A DNA stretch of 64,000 bases from Gymnorhina tibicen (GCA_013399875.1 VXAZ01000602.1:1193787-1257786); one strand, 5' to 3'. Positions 12,201 through 25,926 are shown, counted from the first letter of the stretch. Program-made: numbers and translations. Notes: a model not told the origin generated them from the sequence alone.

Positions 12201-15200
12201 CAAAGCTTTTTCATCTGCCACAGGAGAGGCTGGACCAGGGCGCTGTGCCCAGTTATGCCTCCATGAAGTTATTTCTCTCACTTGTTGGCCACGGACCATA
12301 GGTGTGCAAGACAGTAAATTATCATATGATGGCCATATAGAGAGAATATTTTACATAAGGGGAGACCATTCAGTCACCTCAAAGGAGTCTCATGGGAAAT
12401 CTCTCCTGCAGAGCAGGCAGTAAGCTCTGCACAAGATGCTTTAAAAGCTATTAGCCACACTCTGGGTTCTGGCTCTTCCTCTAAATGACTGCCTCTATTG
12501 AACTGTATGCCTTAGGAAGTTGTGGAATAAGAAACTTTGTCATTTAAGTGTCAAGAATATATTCAGGAAAAACTTAACAGAAAACTGAGTCATGGTGTTT
12601 AGGGCTGTTCAGCCTCCTGAGCTCAGGCCATTAGCAGCCATCTCAAGGCACTGATGGGAGAACTGGGAAAGCATTTATGGATGCTGCAGAGTGGGACTCC
12701 TCTTCACTTGGGAGCAGCAGCAGGCTGCTTTATGTGCAACAATATATAATGTAGCTCCAGCCTTTCAGAATGACCATAAATTACTAAGCAAGATGGTGAG
12801 TACCTAAAGGAAACTTTAAAGTTGAAGTCAATCATGAGAAAGAGACAGGGTTACGATCTTCAGCTATCACCCAAATCTACCTAAATCAAGGTGGTTTTTA
12901 AATGATCCTGGATTTACTGTAACCTCTCTCTGCTTAATTTTATCTTGGTTTTCCAAACTAGAACAGAGGGGCTGTTCATAGCCTGGAGCTATGCCAGAAT
13001 GAAATCCAGATTACATGCAGCTTTAATTTCTTAAACCAGAGCATGTGGAAGAACTCCGGTACCCACAGAGCAGTTGCTGGGCTCTCTCCACAACACAGGC
13101 TACTTGTGGCCATAGGAAAGCCCAGATCAGTCACACCCAGTTATGGGGGAGCATGGGCTATTTGCTGCCATGCCAGTCTCAGGTGAGGTGAATATTGCAA
13201 GGACTGATGCAGGTGATTACTGGAGTAGAATAAAATTGGAAAATGGCAGTGAAGAACCTGCCCTGATATCAACCACAATGCCTGCCTTGAAGTCCAAGCA
13301 CCTGCGTGCTCACAGACACTCGAACTTTTGAAATGAAAGAAATTCTCCCATATGTATGCCAGAGTAACTAAGAAAGACCTAACCATAGGTCTCATTCAAA
13401 ATGTTTGAAATGTGCTACTAATTATTGAGTCAAATCATCAAGATTGAGTCTGGCCCTAAGTTGTTCCAGCTGCAGCTGAGAAATCTAGAATCAAACCCAA
13501 AGTTTCAAAGGCTTAATGTCAGCCTCGACTTTCTGTTAAATTATAACAATAATTTAAGCCCCAAATTAATTTAATGATTAAGTGGGCTTGAAATTGAGCC
13601 CATCTTACTTCCAGTTTTAGTAAAAAAAAAAAATCTCAACTTGAATTTGCAGTTTATGCACGGCATCTCTTTTACTTTTGTTTCAGGATATTCATTTGGG
13701 GAAATTTAACAGGCAAGAGATGCCTGTCTGAGAATGGAATTGATCAGGAATGCAGTTACAACAGAAAGAATTTCGACAGACCATAAAAGAGAAAAGAGAA
13801 GAAAAAAAGAAAAACCTACTACAAGAATAGTCCAGCAAAATGCAACTGTAGTGAGTTTGGGCTGTTTCCCAGTACTCCAGTGGGAATTCTGCTATTTGCT
13901 GAGTTTAGTGAATGTAATCTAGTGCAGAAAGAAAAAAAAAAGCGCCGCTGCTTTCACCATTTTCTCAGTTCTGCTTCGTATGAGGAATCATATAAAAGAC
14001 AGAAAAATTATTGTATTACTGTGAAAGCGCACAGAAACTTGCAAAGCAGATGTTCTCAGCACACATAACAGTGATTGATTGGACACTGAATAAAACTACA
14101 AAACCAGAATGAAAAAAATAAAGTCACTCAGCGGGCAGAGATGAATCAAGAAATAGGGGACTCAAAAAGTAGTTTGGAAATAACATCTGTAGTGTAAGTC
14201 AGTCTCATTTTGTTAAACAGTAAAAGGGAATCAATACTTTCCACTACACTTCATAGACAACACTATTTGAGTTACTTTCCTCCACGAATCTCAGTATGCA
14301 ACTTTAAGGAAATTAAAAATTGTTCAGAACATACACAAACAGTTAACAGGAAATATAAAATGAAGTAACTGAAACAGAATCTACCTCCAAAACCAGCAGA
14401 TACTCCACAAGTTATTTATAGCAGAAAATTTACAAGAGATTGGAAAGGTCTTAAACCTTCTGAGGTTTTAAATACTTACTTCTTGCAGCCAAAATCACAT
14501 CAATGGAATATCCAGGAAATTTTTTAAAAGATTGCATTAAGGAGCTTAACTAGCTGAGAACATGATGTAGCCTTTCCTTTGGACCGTTCAGCCATAGGCA
14601 TTTACTCATTCAACAGAAGCACAGAGTGTGATACTGTAGTGCAGCCTTCTACATAGGGATACCAAAGAGGGGGGAAGGAGGGGAAAGCCCTTCCCCAAAG
14701 ATTTTAGTTCAGCCCACTCATTAAAATACAGAGTGGAAACAGCTGCTGTAGAAAGGAAGAGGATGTCCAGGCAATTTTTTATTAACTTTCTTAGGTGTAA
14801 ACTCATTTCATTCTGGAGTCTCAGTAAGAAAAATAATTTTTCTTTTGAATTTCACTCTTCCTCTGCATTGCTCTTTAGGAAAGTGGCTCTAGCTCCACTT
14901 AGTAATAAAAGTAACAGTAGATAGTCAGCTCTCCATTTTCAAAATCATTACATCTCACTAGGGGAAAAGAGATCCCTAACAGAACTCCCTCTCACCATGC
15001 AAGCTCCAGTACAAGTACACGTGTGCTTTGTAACACTTAAGCCTTCACACAATGTAATATTCATCTCGAATGACTTCCCACAAAGAAGTCCCAAGCAAAC
15101 AACAAATACGAGCTCACTGATAGCAACATTTAGACTTGATAGCATGCCTCTTAGAGATTAGCACCTCAAAGTTAAAACTAGATAAAGAACAGAGGAAGGA

Positions 15201-18200
15201 GGTAAGAACAATGAAAGCTCCTCAACTGTTTGACCAGGAGACACTGAATAAACAAGGATTCTTTCAGTCTAAGAAAGAGTTGGCAGAGGGGAGATAAGAG
15301 TGTTCTATTAAATCATGAAATGCGCCAAAAATGCCCACCGACCTTGCTGGTACAACAGCTTGTCTGAATTAATACTGAGAAACAAGATACTTTCATGCAA
15401 AATAAGTAAATTGATTTGAGATCCTTTTCATATCAGGTCTGAGAAAAGCAGACAGAAACTGTTTCCCTTCTCTGCTCCTAATTTTAAACAGGGGCTTCAT
15501 AGCTTTTTGTCTGTCTCAGTGTGTTTAATGTTTCCTGGAGGCCTGCAAAGGCATGCAAAATATTTTCGTTCAGGGCCTCTATATGGTTGTAATAGGAAAT
15601 AGACGTCTCCCTTAAAGAGAGGGGTTAGTATAGAAACAGATTATCTGAATGACAGCAGAGTCTTAAGTGTTTATTTCAAAGGGAAGGAAAGGACAGATAA
15701 ATATTTACTGCTTTCTGTCCACATTGTAAAATACAAACGCTGCCCATTTTCAGTTACTTCTTGTCTAAGTAATCCAGGTTACTGTCTGATCCTGTTCTCT
15801 TGGTCAGGATTTGTCTTCACATTAAAAAAAGTTCTGATGCCATCTTTGACAGATACATCCTTTAAGCTGCAGAAGAGTTTCACAAAGAGAAAGCTGGTTT
15901 CCAAAACCTGGGCTGGTCAAGACCTTATCCTTGTACAAGATGTTTGGTCACCAGAAACAAATCACAGACTTTTTGGTCTACCTGAGAAAATGCACGTTTC
16001 CTGTGTAAGGTTTCACACTATGCTGAAATAGCCTTTTGGAAAAATTCTGAGTGTTTCAGTGCTAACAGGTCAAAAAATGGTGGAGACACAAATGTAAAGA
16101 AGGGTTTGCTTCTTACTCCTATCCCCTGTCTTACTTCACCCAACCTGAACGGTAAGTGCCATCCCTTCCCCGGCAGGGTCGAGGATGATAGAACAAGAAC
16201 AGATCTTCTCTTTCCTCCTGCACAGACCCTATTCAGTAATCTTCAGGTCCTGATCTTTGATCCATTTGTGGCAGCAAGCTTTGATTCTGATCTCCTATTC
16301 CTGACAGGTCCACCCTTTCTCCTTTTCACTCTCTTATGTACCTGCTGCTAGAGAACCAACAGAATTAAAAGTAACTTTGGGACAATTATCCTTTCCTAGA
16401 TGCAGTCTTACCTTCCCTATTTCAAAATTTGAGTACAACTGATGAGATCTCGCTTCCTCACCCCTTCTTTCCCTCTTTTAATTAAAAGTTGCATGGTAAA
16501 TCAAGAGGAATCCAGAGGGGCTTAGAGCCAATCTTATTATCTTCCTTTAGTTGCAACTACACCTCTCATATAAGAAGACATTAAGGAAACGACTGATGGA
16601 GTAAGTGCAGTAGGTGCAACTCAGTGGAATGCTGGTTACAACAGCCAAGGGGCCATCATATATTTTGTTCAGTAGATGAATGAGAGATCAATACCAATGG
16701 GACATATTCTGGGATGTTTCTGTATGCACAGACATTCCTCTTCATAAAGCAACTTTATGAAAATTCCCTAAAATAAGCAGACTTCTGACAATTCAATAGC
16801 TGGATAGGAAGTCCCTAAGGTGTTACAGAGTAAAATGGTCATTCAATAAATGCTGTTTTCCTTGGAACAAGCATCTTAGCACGCAGCCTTCACACACAAG
16901 CATTTTTACAGATCAGGAAAGTTGCTATCATGTTTGAAGGTGCAAATGGATAACCTTCAGCAGGCCCCGCTGATGAGAGTTACACCTGTGTTATGAGCTG
17001 AAACAGCATAACAAATTATTGCAGCAACTGCAATCCAACAAGATTTTCTGTGCAGCTCCTCAGAGTTTTCATTTTGTCTCATTTAAAAAATACGTATTTT
17101 TAAAAAGTAATACATCAAGTTTGGGATACCAGTGGATTTCTCCCAATTCTGTTTTCTCATTACCCTCTTTTCCATTGGGTGGAGCAAAGAGATGAAAAGG
17201 AAAGGAGAGCAAATCTATTTAGATCAAGGAAGAGGAAACAGAAGAAAGGGGAACAATTTTTCAAGGAAAGAAAGGGATTTCGAAGCTGAAAAGTGAAAAC
17301 TTTCTGTCTCATTCTGGAAATATAACGCAGTTATTCCTGACATTAAAACTGAAGATCTTCTTTTGCCACATTTTGTTATACAGTTTACATCACTAATTGT
17401 TTCCTTCTAGACACATTCACAATTATTTCAAATTCAATACTGAGAGGGAGAGGTGAGTTGCACTATAAACGGACCGGGTGGCCAAATGCATCAAAACAGT
17501 CTTTGGCTTTTGGTTCTGGAATGGCATGTACTGTATTACTAGGGATGCTTTCATCTCTGGAAAATTCACAGTGATTTTATTAATACCTGTAATTATTAAC
17601 TTAAGATACGTAAGATTATTAACTTTGGCTTTAGACCAATGTTTCTATGACATAATCAAGGGGTTCATGGGATCATTCCCAAATTCTGCCACATTCGACT
17701 TTTTCAAGCTATTTCTACAGTCTGCCTTGAAAAACAGAGACAAAGATGTTTCCACAGAGACAAAGATGACTGAAAAGCTGTTGGTGAACAACATCTATCC
17801 TGACTGGTCTCTTATCACAAATCCCTAAAAATCGGTAAAGGGCTACTGCTCTTCAACTAGCATCTGCAGGCAAATCAGTGGGCCTCAGAAATCAGACACA
17901 ACCCTAGATTCTAAGTGCAATACTTTTGGATAAGATCTTAATTCCCATTTTCAGCCTAACATGTACTAATATGTTCCTCAGCAGTGCTATCTTTTAAAAA
18001 AATAAGTGCTTTCTCAACAGAGAGCAGCAAGTTGTCTGTGCCCAGCATTTTTCATGACCATGGAAGATAAGGTTCATTTTGACTGAGGTCACAAACTGCG
18101 AGGCTTAATCTGAACTTCCATGGGATATTTTAATACCTACTCTGAGCAAAGAAAAGTTCACATTTCTCAGGATCCATTAAAAAAAACTGCACACGCTTTG

Positions 18201-18873
18201 TGGAACCAAACTGAGAGTGACCTAACTTGGAACACTGGCCATCTGAGGCAATGTGATCAAGCATCTTAGATGCTGAGCAGAACCTCAACAGTCTCAATCT
18301 TTTCACTGGATTGTGAAGCCACTCCCTTCCGGCTCCCTTCCCCACCCACCCTGAAAGCACGCTGCTTTGGGAGTGGCTTTTCTCACCAGGGAAGCGAAAC
18401 TTTCTTTTAATGTGGTTCATGGTAAGTTTAGCTGGTTTTTTTTCTCCTGGCCACCTAGGCTGGAAAAAGACATTAGTCCCAACCAAAATCCAGTATAGTA
18501 ACTCTGCCCGTCTGTGGACAGTTCTTTTCAACTTGCAAGGAAGCAATCCCACAACTGCAATTTCTTGTGTCTCATTATGGGAATGGTGGTGTAGCAAAAC
18601 CACAGAAAGAGCTGTACTGGAATTGTTTGAACATAGTTATTGTACAAGCACTTTGAGATGCTTTCATCCAAAAAAAAGGAGAACAGGGATTAGATCAATT
18701 CTAGGAGTCCTCTAAGTATAGGAAGAACTACCAATAAATTCAAGGGTAATAGAGGCAATGGGCCTGCATAGGATGAATTTTACTTTGTCTTTAATGATAC
18801 ATCATGGGATATAGAAACTGAGCTGGGGAGTATAAACAGTACAACCCCAAGGCATAATAAATGGATTTATTTC
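12201..18873. other. Non-coding sequence, no gene seen
   Basis: Unique AT-rich DNA. The longest open frames are 157 codons on the minus strand (18130-18603) and 116 on the plus strand (17478-17828); neither shows a domain or family signature. A purine-rich stretch runs from 17180 to 17300. A good 3' splice-site-like string ends at about 13686, but no frame remains open for more than about 30 codons after it. Confidence 0.65.
17734..17768. repeat. 15-bp direct repeat, 20-bp period
   Basis: ACAGAGACAAAGATG occurs at 17734-17748 and 17754-17768 with a 5-base spacer. A recent local duplication, since both copies are identical. Confidence 0.85.
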
Positions 18874-18935
18874 TGATCCAAAGTCTGCTATCAGTAACAT
18901 GTATCATGTTACTGCTTTCAATGAGCTTTGGATCA
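18874..18935. repeat. 62-bp nested quasi-palindrome (two 10-bp stems)
   Basis: The outer arms TGATCCAAAG (18874-18883) and CTTTGGATCA (18926-18935) are perfect reverse complements. The inner arms CAGTAACATG (18892-18901) and CATGTTACTG (18905-18914) are also perfect, with a 3-base loop. The stems are separated by unpaired 8- and 11-base segments. A single strand would fold into a hairpin with an internal loop. It is not a recognised microRNA. Confidence 0.75.
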
Positions 18936-21900
18936 ATCTCCCTTGAGCACCATGTAAAGGATATGAAGTCAGACACCTAGAGAAACAAGGACAGCGTAAT
19001 TTCAGCAATGGGGCGGGGGGGGGGGGAAAAATTTTCTTTTTNAGGACCTGGGAGATGCCACATATTATCAGATCACTGATTCATCAGCTTTTATCAGTAC
19101 CAGAAGCCTCAGGGTCACATACAAGAAACCAATCAGCAGTTCTGGGAAAGCTGCAGCTGGGTATTCCTCCTGTTTGACAAATGCACATAGCAGCTCTCCC
19201 ATGTCTGTGAGGCACCATTTTTTCTTTGCTGGGTAGACTTTTTACCTGGATTTGTTCTCAGTTCACCTGATCATGTCACATCAACACTAGAGCTAACACA
19301 AAGTAAGGGTGAAGCTGGGATAGGGCCATATTCTTTCAGTAGCAGCCAGGACTTGGATCACTTTACACCACTCCTGAAACCACAGATCCACAGAAGAACT
19401 TAAAAGATCTTTTACAATTCAGTGCAACAAAGTAAAAGCCAAGAGAACAACTCAGGTTCAAGAAACCAGGTATGTAGGAACAAGTAAGCTTGTACTTCCA
19501 GAGCAATGCACTTGGCCCTTCTAGAGACAAAGAAACAAACATCTGAATTGACTCCCAAGGAAGAGGGGAAGGTTTGGAAGCCCTAACCTAGCACCATTCC
19601 TTTTCGGGCGGCTTAATGTTCTCCAGGCAGATAATTTTCCTCCTGATTACAGGCTGATATCTCCCCCTCCATGAAGGACACACCATTTGTGATAAAAGGT
19701 CCTGCATGTTTACCACCTACGCTGCTTTCAGCACAAATCCAAACCACCCTGTTCCTTTCCCCAAGATGGGTCTAGCTTAAAGGCAGTGCACTACCCACAG
19801 ACACTCCAAATTTTCACTTTCTTTCTAGACTAGAGAGGTCTCTTGGTCCCAAAGTTGCAGTCTGGGTCCCCCTCCGCCTATTTCTTTGATTTGGCTGAAA
19901 CCTTATCCCAGCTCTGCCTCCTCTTCTCTCCTGCAGTTTATCACTGCAGCCCTGGTGGTCCCTGCATGCTGCACAGCTGCTCCTCCTTCCCTCCTGCCTA
20001 AGTTAATTCTAAGATGCCTCCATGGACCAGATGTTTTCCGCGTGTTTCACTCTCTATTTTCTTCCCCACCCCCACCTCTTCCAAGGCAAGTAACAATCTC
20101 CCTCCTTGACCTTTCAGATCCAATCCTAAAGTATCCCTTAATCAACTTGCCCAGCTTGGTTCCCGGGCAGGCAAAAAACAAGTCTCCGCTTTTTCCTCTA
20201 TGATAATACATGGGCAGGAGACAAAAATAAGCTTTAACCTTGGCACAGCCTTTAGTTTCCATTTCACCTTCAGATGATCAGCTTTGGCTTTGGTATTTTT
20301 TTGGCTTTCTTTCTGGAATAAATTTTATTTCTTGGAAATACTTTGTTAAGCAGGATTAATATCCGTATCTTTCCCTTTAGAAGAAGAAGGGAAAATTGCC
20401 ACTTTGCCTTCTAATCATCCTTCTGTTTTCTAGCTGCCACTGAAGTCCTATTTACAGGTACAAATCTTAAGTTTATAGGTACTTCACAGGTCCCATCCCC
20501 CTTCTCTGTGACATTTCCCACTCTCCATCTGTCTTTCCTTGGCACCAGTGCCTGCAGTGGCAGTAGACTTATACAAAGTATCATAACTCTGCTTCATCTC
20601 TCAAAAATCAGTTTTGTATCAGGCCAATTCAAGCCAGTTTCACAAGCTTATGTTAACTGTAGATCAGACCTAAACCAATAAACTCCATCTGGACCAGTAC
20701 TGTAACACCCATTTTAAGGTGCCCAGTTGCTCATATGTAGAGACGGTTTTGCGGGAGAGGGATGGGTGCAGTGTTTCCATCCCCTCCTATGCAATGTTAT
20801 GTTTCTCTGAGCAGGCCTGCTCGCTTTAGGCCAAGTCCTGAACAGGGTCATCAGTGTACCAAAGGAGCAGTGATCACATTCCATAGGCTGGAGGGCCAGC
20901 CCTGCCACAAGGAGTGGGTTAGCATCCAAGCATGCAGTGCCAAAGCTGCCAAGATCAGCAGAAAAACCCAAGTGCCTACAAACCTGAAACTAGAAACTAA
21001 AGTCATGCAGATTTTGTCTAAACCACAGACAGTCCACAAAATACTTGTCAACAGGGATTTCATTCCTTAAAGTCCTGACTCTGGTCTCAGTCATGAGCAG
21101 GGAGTAGCCAGTGGCTGTGCTGTTTCTCTGTGCCCTGCAGCCACGACACTCATCCCTCACAAATAGCCTTGAGCTGGTGAGCGGGGACGGAGGAAAGCAT
21201 GACCAGCCCCCTGGCTTCACTGGCAACCATGTCAGAGAACAAAAGCTGGTGGCAGGACATCGCCTTTCTGACAGCATTACTCCTGAATTTGCTGTCTCTG
21301 TGCAAGTAGATCTCCAGCATGTGATTTTCCACATTCCACAAGGGCTCCAATAAAAGCTGTTGCATTCAGCCAAATGTTTAGTACTCCTCTGATATCTGTA
21401 TGTTAAAAACTACTCTGGGGGTGAGGGAGAGCAAAAAGAAGTGAAATAGTCTGAGAATATTAAGTGTAGCACTGGGTGAAGAAAAATTTTGCTTTCCAAA
21501 TGCCACATGCAGATTTATTGCAGGAACAAAATGGGTGCGTAGGCACTAAAAAGCCCTAGGCAAAGTCCTGCATTTCATTTTCTGCCTTACCCGGAGTCTC
21601 TCTCTGGGACTTGAGCTGCGTCATTTCACTTTCTGGTATCTCATAAACAGGCAACAGTTTACATTATTGCTACATATTATTAAGGTTTGAGTATACTCAG
21701 AGTCTTTCACTATGCCCAGATCTCAGATGAAACTTCAAGGCACCACCAACCAAAATTGGCAGAAACCTGCCTAATTTTGTAGCACTGACATGAAATTTTT
21801 TTATGAACTACTAAAAACTTGCACTCATTTGTTTTAATAGGCAAAAAGCTTCCCAGCAAGAAGGGCAAAACTGTATGTATTTTAATGATGAATCTGGCTG

Positions 21901-22062
21901 TGTCAAAATTGCTGTAGAGTCCTGCTGCTCCCAGTACTGCCAACAGAAAGCAAGGAGGAAAGTAGCAAGTGACAGCAATTCTTTCTCAACACCATCTATC
22001 TCACTGCTTCACGTACACTTTCACTTGGACAGTTTTGGGTTTACAGAACAGAGAGGACATCA
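18936..22062. other. Non-coding sequence, slightly more C/T-rich
   Basis: From 19850 to 20180 the plus strand is pyrimidine-rich and includes a 3' splice-site-like CTCTTCTCTCCTGCAG ending at 19936. A 105-codon frame spans it, but the protein is proline- and serine-rich low complexity. Overlapping open frames on both strands between 20700 and 21370 look like chance. A single N lies at 19042. Confidence 0.65.
19010..19026. repeat. G-rich run (G4 C G12)
   Basis: Four Gs, one C and twelve Gs are followed by A and T runs and a single N at 19042. It is prone to sequencing error and could form a G-quadruplex on the plus strand. Confidence 0.8.
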
Positions 22063-22145
22063 GGGGGTTCGGGGGGGGGGTTTGTTGCTTGTTGGGTTTT
22101 TGTGGTTTCTTGGGGTTTTTTGCTTTTGGTTTGTTTTTTTGGGGG
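22063..22145. repeat. G/T-rich low-complexity tract with G runs
   Basis: The plus strand carries G5, G10, G3, G4 and G5 runs joined by T-rich linkers. This arrangement could form a G-quadruplex. Apparent open frames across it are strings of Gly, Phe, Leu and Trp produced by the composition, not a protein. Confidence 0.85.
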
Positions 22146-22363
22146 CTATCTAGTGACCTAGACAGCTCTGCTCAGCACCAGCTCATGTTACAACATCACT
22201 ATTTCTCTCTTCCTATACAGTTGACTAGTCTTTGAGATTTATTGAGATTCCACTTGGCTGGAAGCTCATTATGCACCGTTTCCTGTAGCTCCCATACAGA
22301 ACACATTGCAAGCAACAGATAAAAATACCTGTACCACTCTTTCAATTCCTTGAGACTGCTGTT

Positions 22364-22420
22364 AAAAAAAAAAAAAAAAAAANNNNNNNNNNNNNNNNNN
22401 NNAAAAAAAAAAAAAAAAAA
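22364..22420. repeat. Poly-A tract interrupted by 20 unknown bases
   Basis: Nineteen As (22364-22382), twenty Ns (22383-22402) and eighteen As (22403-22420). The Ns are an assembly gap or masked low-quality bases inside a homopolymer. The true length and any inserted sequence are unknown. Confidence 0.95.
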
Positions 22421-24129
22421 GGAAAAGCTGCAAAAAGTTTCAAGAATTCAGTATTAATCTAGGGAAAAGAAAATTCAGTTCTGGAAGCACCAAAACAAGA
22501 AAAGAAGCATCCCAGGTGGAGGGAAGGAAAAAAAGTGTAGAGCTCCAAAGACCAAAAGGCAATGAGGAACACATTTTGATCAGGACAGACCAAATAAACT
22601 ATATGTACTCTTTTAAAGACACAGACTTTATTACATTCTGTCCCATCCTCAATATCTGTAAGACACTTTCTATCAGATCTGCATACTGAACATATCACTT
22701 GAATGTTAAAAAGTGGCAAGAGAAAACTCTCCTATCCATTCCTGGCCATTTCATATTCAAGCTTCTCTCATAGTTAACAACTTCTTTTCCATTCTTTACT
22801 ACCTCCTAAACTTGTTATCTTGCTTCATTCCCCATTTTCATTCTTTTTACACCTTCTGATTTGTTATTTCTAGACCTGCAAATCCCCTTCTCCAGTCACC
22901 ACCTTCTCAGAAATCACTTTTCCTTCAAACATTTCTCACCCTTCTTCCTATAAGCAGCTGTGCCCTATGTTATTATCTAGGCAGGATTGAGACTGGTGTC
23001 TCTACAGTGCAAAGAACGGGTCTTATTTATGTTTGTGAATCCTTGTCTAATTTTATGCTGCTGTATAAATGTTTAATAGGTACTAATGCATTTGCTGGAA
23101 CAAGCTGTGTGCTAATACTCAGTGGACTGTTTGGATACAATCCTTGCTGACTCTCAGAAGCTTCTGGAATAAAAAAAATGCAGGTTTTTGGTGACACTGC
23201 AGTTTCAAAGCTAAAGGATCCAACAGCTGAAGTAGTCTAACAAACCATCATAGCACCAGAAATGGCCTTATCTATTCTTTCCATGTTTGAAACAGAATAG
23301 AGTTTGAAAGCTTAGCACTATGGATGTGAGTTGCTTTCAGCTACAGCCGCTGTACTTTATCTCCTCTATGTTATCTATCTCCAGACCCCCAAGGTGACAA
23401 CATTTTAAAGAAATCTTTCTTATCTTTGCTTTCTCCTTAATGTTGGCTGAAGAGTATAGAATGGTCTTGTCCTCTTTTCACACTGGTCTCGGCATGAATT
23501 TCCTGTGGGCTTGACTGTATCATGTCCTGTGTAGAATTAATTGTGAAATAAATAGATCTGCCCAGAGGCAGATCAGATGCATAGTTTTTATTTCAGGGAC
23601 CAAACAGGAGCTGAGTGATTCATCAGCACAAGCACACCACACAAGCAGCAATTGCTCAAGCAAACAGGGAATGTATGATGTCCTGGCCTTGGGGCCAATG
23701 AATGGTGATGCTAATGGAGAAACTCCCACCAGGACAGCGAGAATGTCAGGCCTGCATGTCATCGAGTCTCACGCTAAAACTCATGGAGACAAACAAACTG
23801 CATCACAAATTTCCACAATTTGTGTGAAAAGAAAACTTTGGGGTTTTTTGTTTCTGTATCAGGTTGTTCCTAATGTTGAGACTGATGATGACAAGTCTTA
23901 TCCCATAATCTTAACAATGTGTGCCCTGTTGCCATGAAATCCAAGGATATAAAGAATCACTGTTGTGGCCCGTTTGTAGGGGCTCTGAAATGAGGAGTTC
24001 TGGATAGTGCCCATCCAGCCATCTACTTCCAACACTGCATCCTAGGATCAGGTTCTCTTTCCTGTTAATTTTAATATAGTTTCAATAACAGTACTCTTGA
24101 TGTCTTAGCCTTGAAAGAGATTTGACCAA

Positions 24130-24160
24130 GAGATGAATTGAGAAGGTTTTTCCAACTGGC
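24130..24160 (+). mobile_element. Possible decayed CR1 3'-end relic
   Basis: GATGAATTGAGAAGGTTTTT plus CCAACTGG has the order of motifs found just before the CR1 tail (gatgac... aaggtc..ttccaac). No terminal octamer repeats remain. This is weak and rests on about 30 bases. Confidence 0.3.
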
Positions 24161-25892
24161 AGTGTGCATTAGGAAAGAAAAAGAGCTAAATCTGGTGGAA
24201 GCAAGTCCAAGCAGAAGACAACCCTATTAGGAAAAAAAATCCCATAACAGTGAAATCTGTTGGACTTTATACAGTTTCTTCCGTGGTATAAAACATACGC
24301 CACCACTTCAGTCTTTAAAAGGAGAGTGGACCAAGCAGTACAAAAATACATTGCAGGGCCACAGCTACATCAGCATGGCAGTAGAATAGAGGAGCTAATA
24401 ACTATCTTTTCTCTCATGTTCAGGATTATGCACGACAAGACTTCAGTACTAGTCAACGTCTATTTGCAAGCAACACAACACAATTTTCAGAGTTCAGATT
24501 TGGTGTAAATTACCATCTGCTTGGGAGGAAAGGTGTGCATGATTCATCAAGTGATGATTATTACAGATCTGAAGGAAGGGGCAGGGAGGAGCAAGTCTGC
24601 TTGGTGCAAGTGAGTCAGGGACAGAGACTTTCAGAAAGATCAGAACAGAAACACTTTAGAAAATCTAGCCCTATATGACTGAAAGCTGAACTTTTACACA
24701 AATTCCCACTCAGTTGCAAATGTTCAGCACTTGCACCAAAACCAGCTCTTTACCTGCTCTAACTGGTGTCAGGAACATTTCTCCTGAAAATGCAATAACC
24801 TTCATGAACTTTCCAGCTTATCAAATATCAGAGCTCACATGTGAGAGGATTTTCACAGAAGAATGTAAATCTTTTGGTGAAGCCCTCATTGTTTGAGGAA
24901 CATTATTTTCAAATTAAATTAACCATTGCATCATGAGCTGGACAAGTGGTACAATGCCTTCATGCTTAATACAAACCAATTTGAAACATAGAGGAGAAGA
25001 TGGAAATATGTTTGTTGTTTTATATTGCTTCTAAAGAATACAGTTTCAAGTACCCAAATAAATAATCAAAAGAATAGTAAACTGAGGAATTTATCTTACA
25101 TGATGAATTCAGAGCTCACAGCTTGTAGGAACTCTGAACCGGTTGCTGAAAGTGTGCCCTCCACCCATGAATTAGTTTTGTCAAGGAATCCAGACCTAAT
25201 TCACAACAATGTATTTCTGTAGAAACGATAAAACTGCTTTCATAGATGTTTTCCTTTGTCTCTGGTTCCTTTAAACTGTAACTAGTTTGGACTCAGATAT
25301 GATTCGACTAATTTGCATTCATTCTGATATGAACAGATTTATGATGCATTTGTGTATTCACAGAAGCGTCATATCTTAAAAAGGTTTGTTTCAAGGATGA
25401 ACTGGTAAGCCTTGGGGACTAAAAAGCCCTTAAAAATTGGGGTCAAGCTAGGCATTTAGATTCAAAAATAATAAATAAATCCATTTGGAGACAAAGGCCT
25501 ATTGTATACCAGTCTTCCAGGAAAACCCATGGGTGGCAGAGAATTACTTGGGCAAACTTTGCGGAAATTAATTCCAACTCATTCTCAGTTCATTCTTCCA
25601 CATTGAAAAGAGGGGTCTATGGAGGCAGAAAAACACTGGTGAGTTCACACAGGGTCAGGGAATATCTGGCTTGGCAAATGCAGAGCTAGAAAATGTTCAC
25701 GTTTCCTGCAACACTGAAAGAGAGCACCAGCACCTTCCCTGGCTATGGCTCATTGAGAACCTGGGCCACCACCAGCTTCACAAGAGGGTGGTGCGTGCTT
25801 AGAAAGTACAGAGAGGAGTAAAAATTGCAGTCAAAGCTTGTGTGGTACAATAGTTCAAAGGAACCACTTCCCACCCTCTGTTCAAAAGGAAG

Positions 25893-25926
25893 AAAAAAAC
25901 CCAAAAAAACCCACTAAACCCAAAAG
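25893..25926. repeat. A7C3 short tandem repeat
   Basis: AAAAAAACCC occurs twice in a row and is followed by the related ACTAAACCCA. Low-complexity sequence. Confidence 0.75.

Noticed and set aside
13659..13790. Acceptor-like CTTTTACTTTTGTTTCAG with a following 30-codon frame
   Set aside because: All frames close quickly, and no good donor is found before the stop.
14438..14475. GATTGGAAAGGTCTTAAACC, slightly CR1-tail-like
   Set aside because: Only a few matching bases, with the wrong order of blocks.
18130..18603. 157-codon open frame on the minus strand
   Set aside because: No domain, signal or family resemblance, no favourable context, and another frame overlaps it on the plus strand. 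This length is expected by chance in 64 kb of six-frame reading.
19886..20203. Plus-strand frame after a strong acceptor-like CTCTTCTCTCCTGCAG
   Set aside because: The frame encodes Pro/Ser/Leu-rich low complexity over a pyrimidine-rich stretch and has no convincing donor site.
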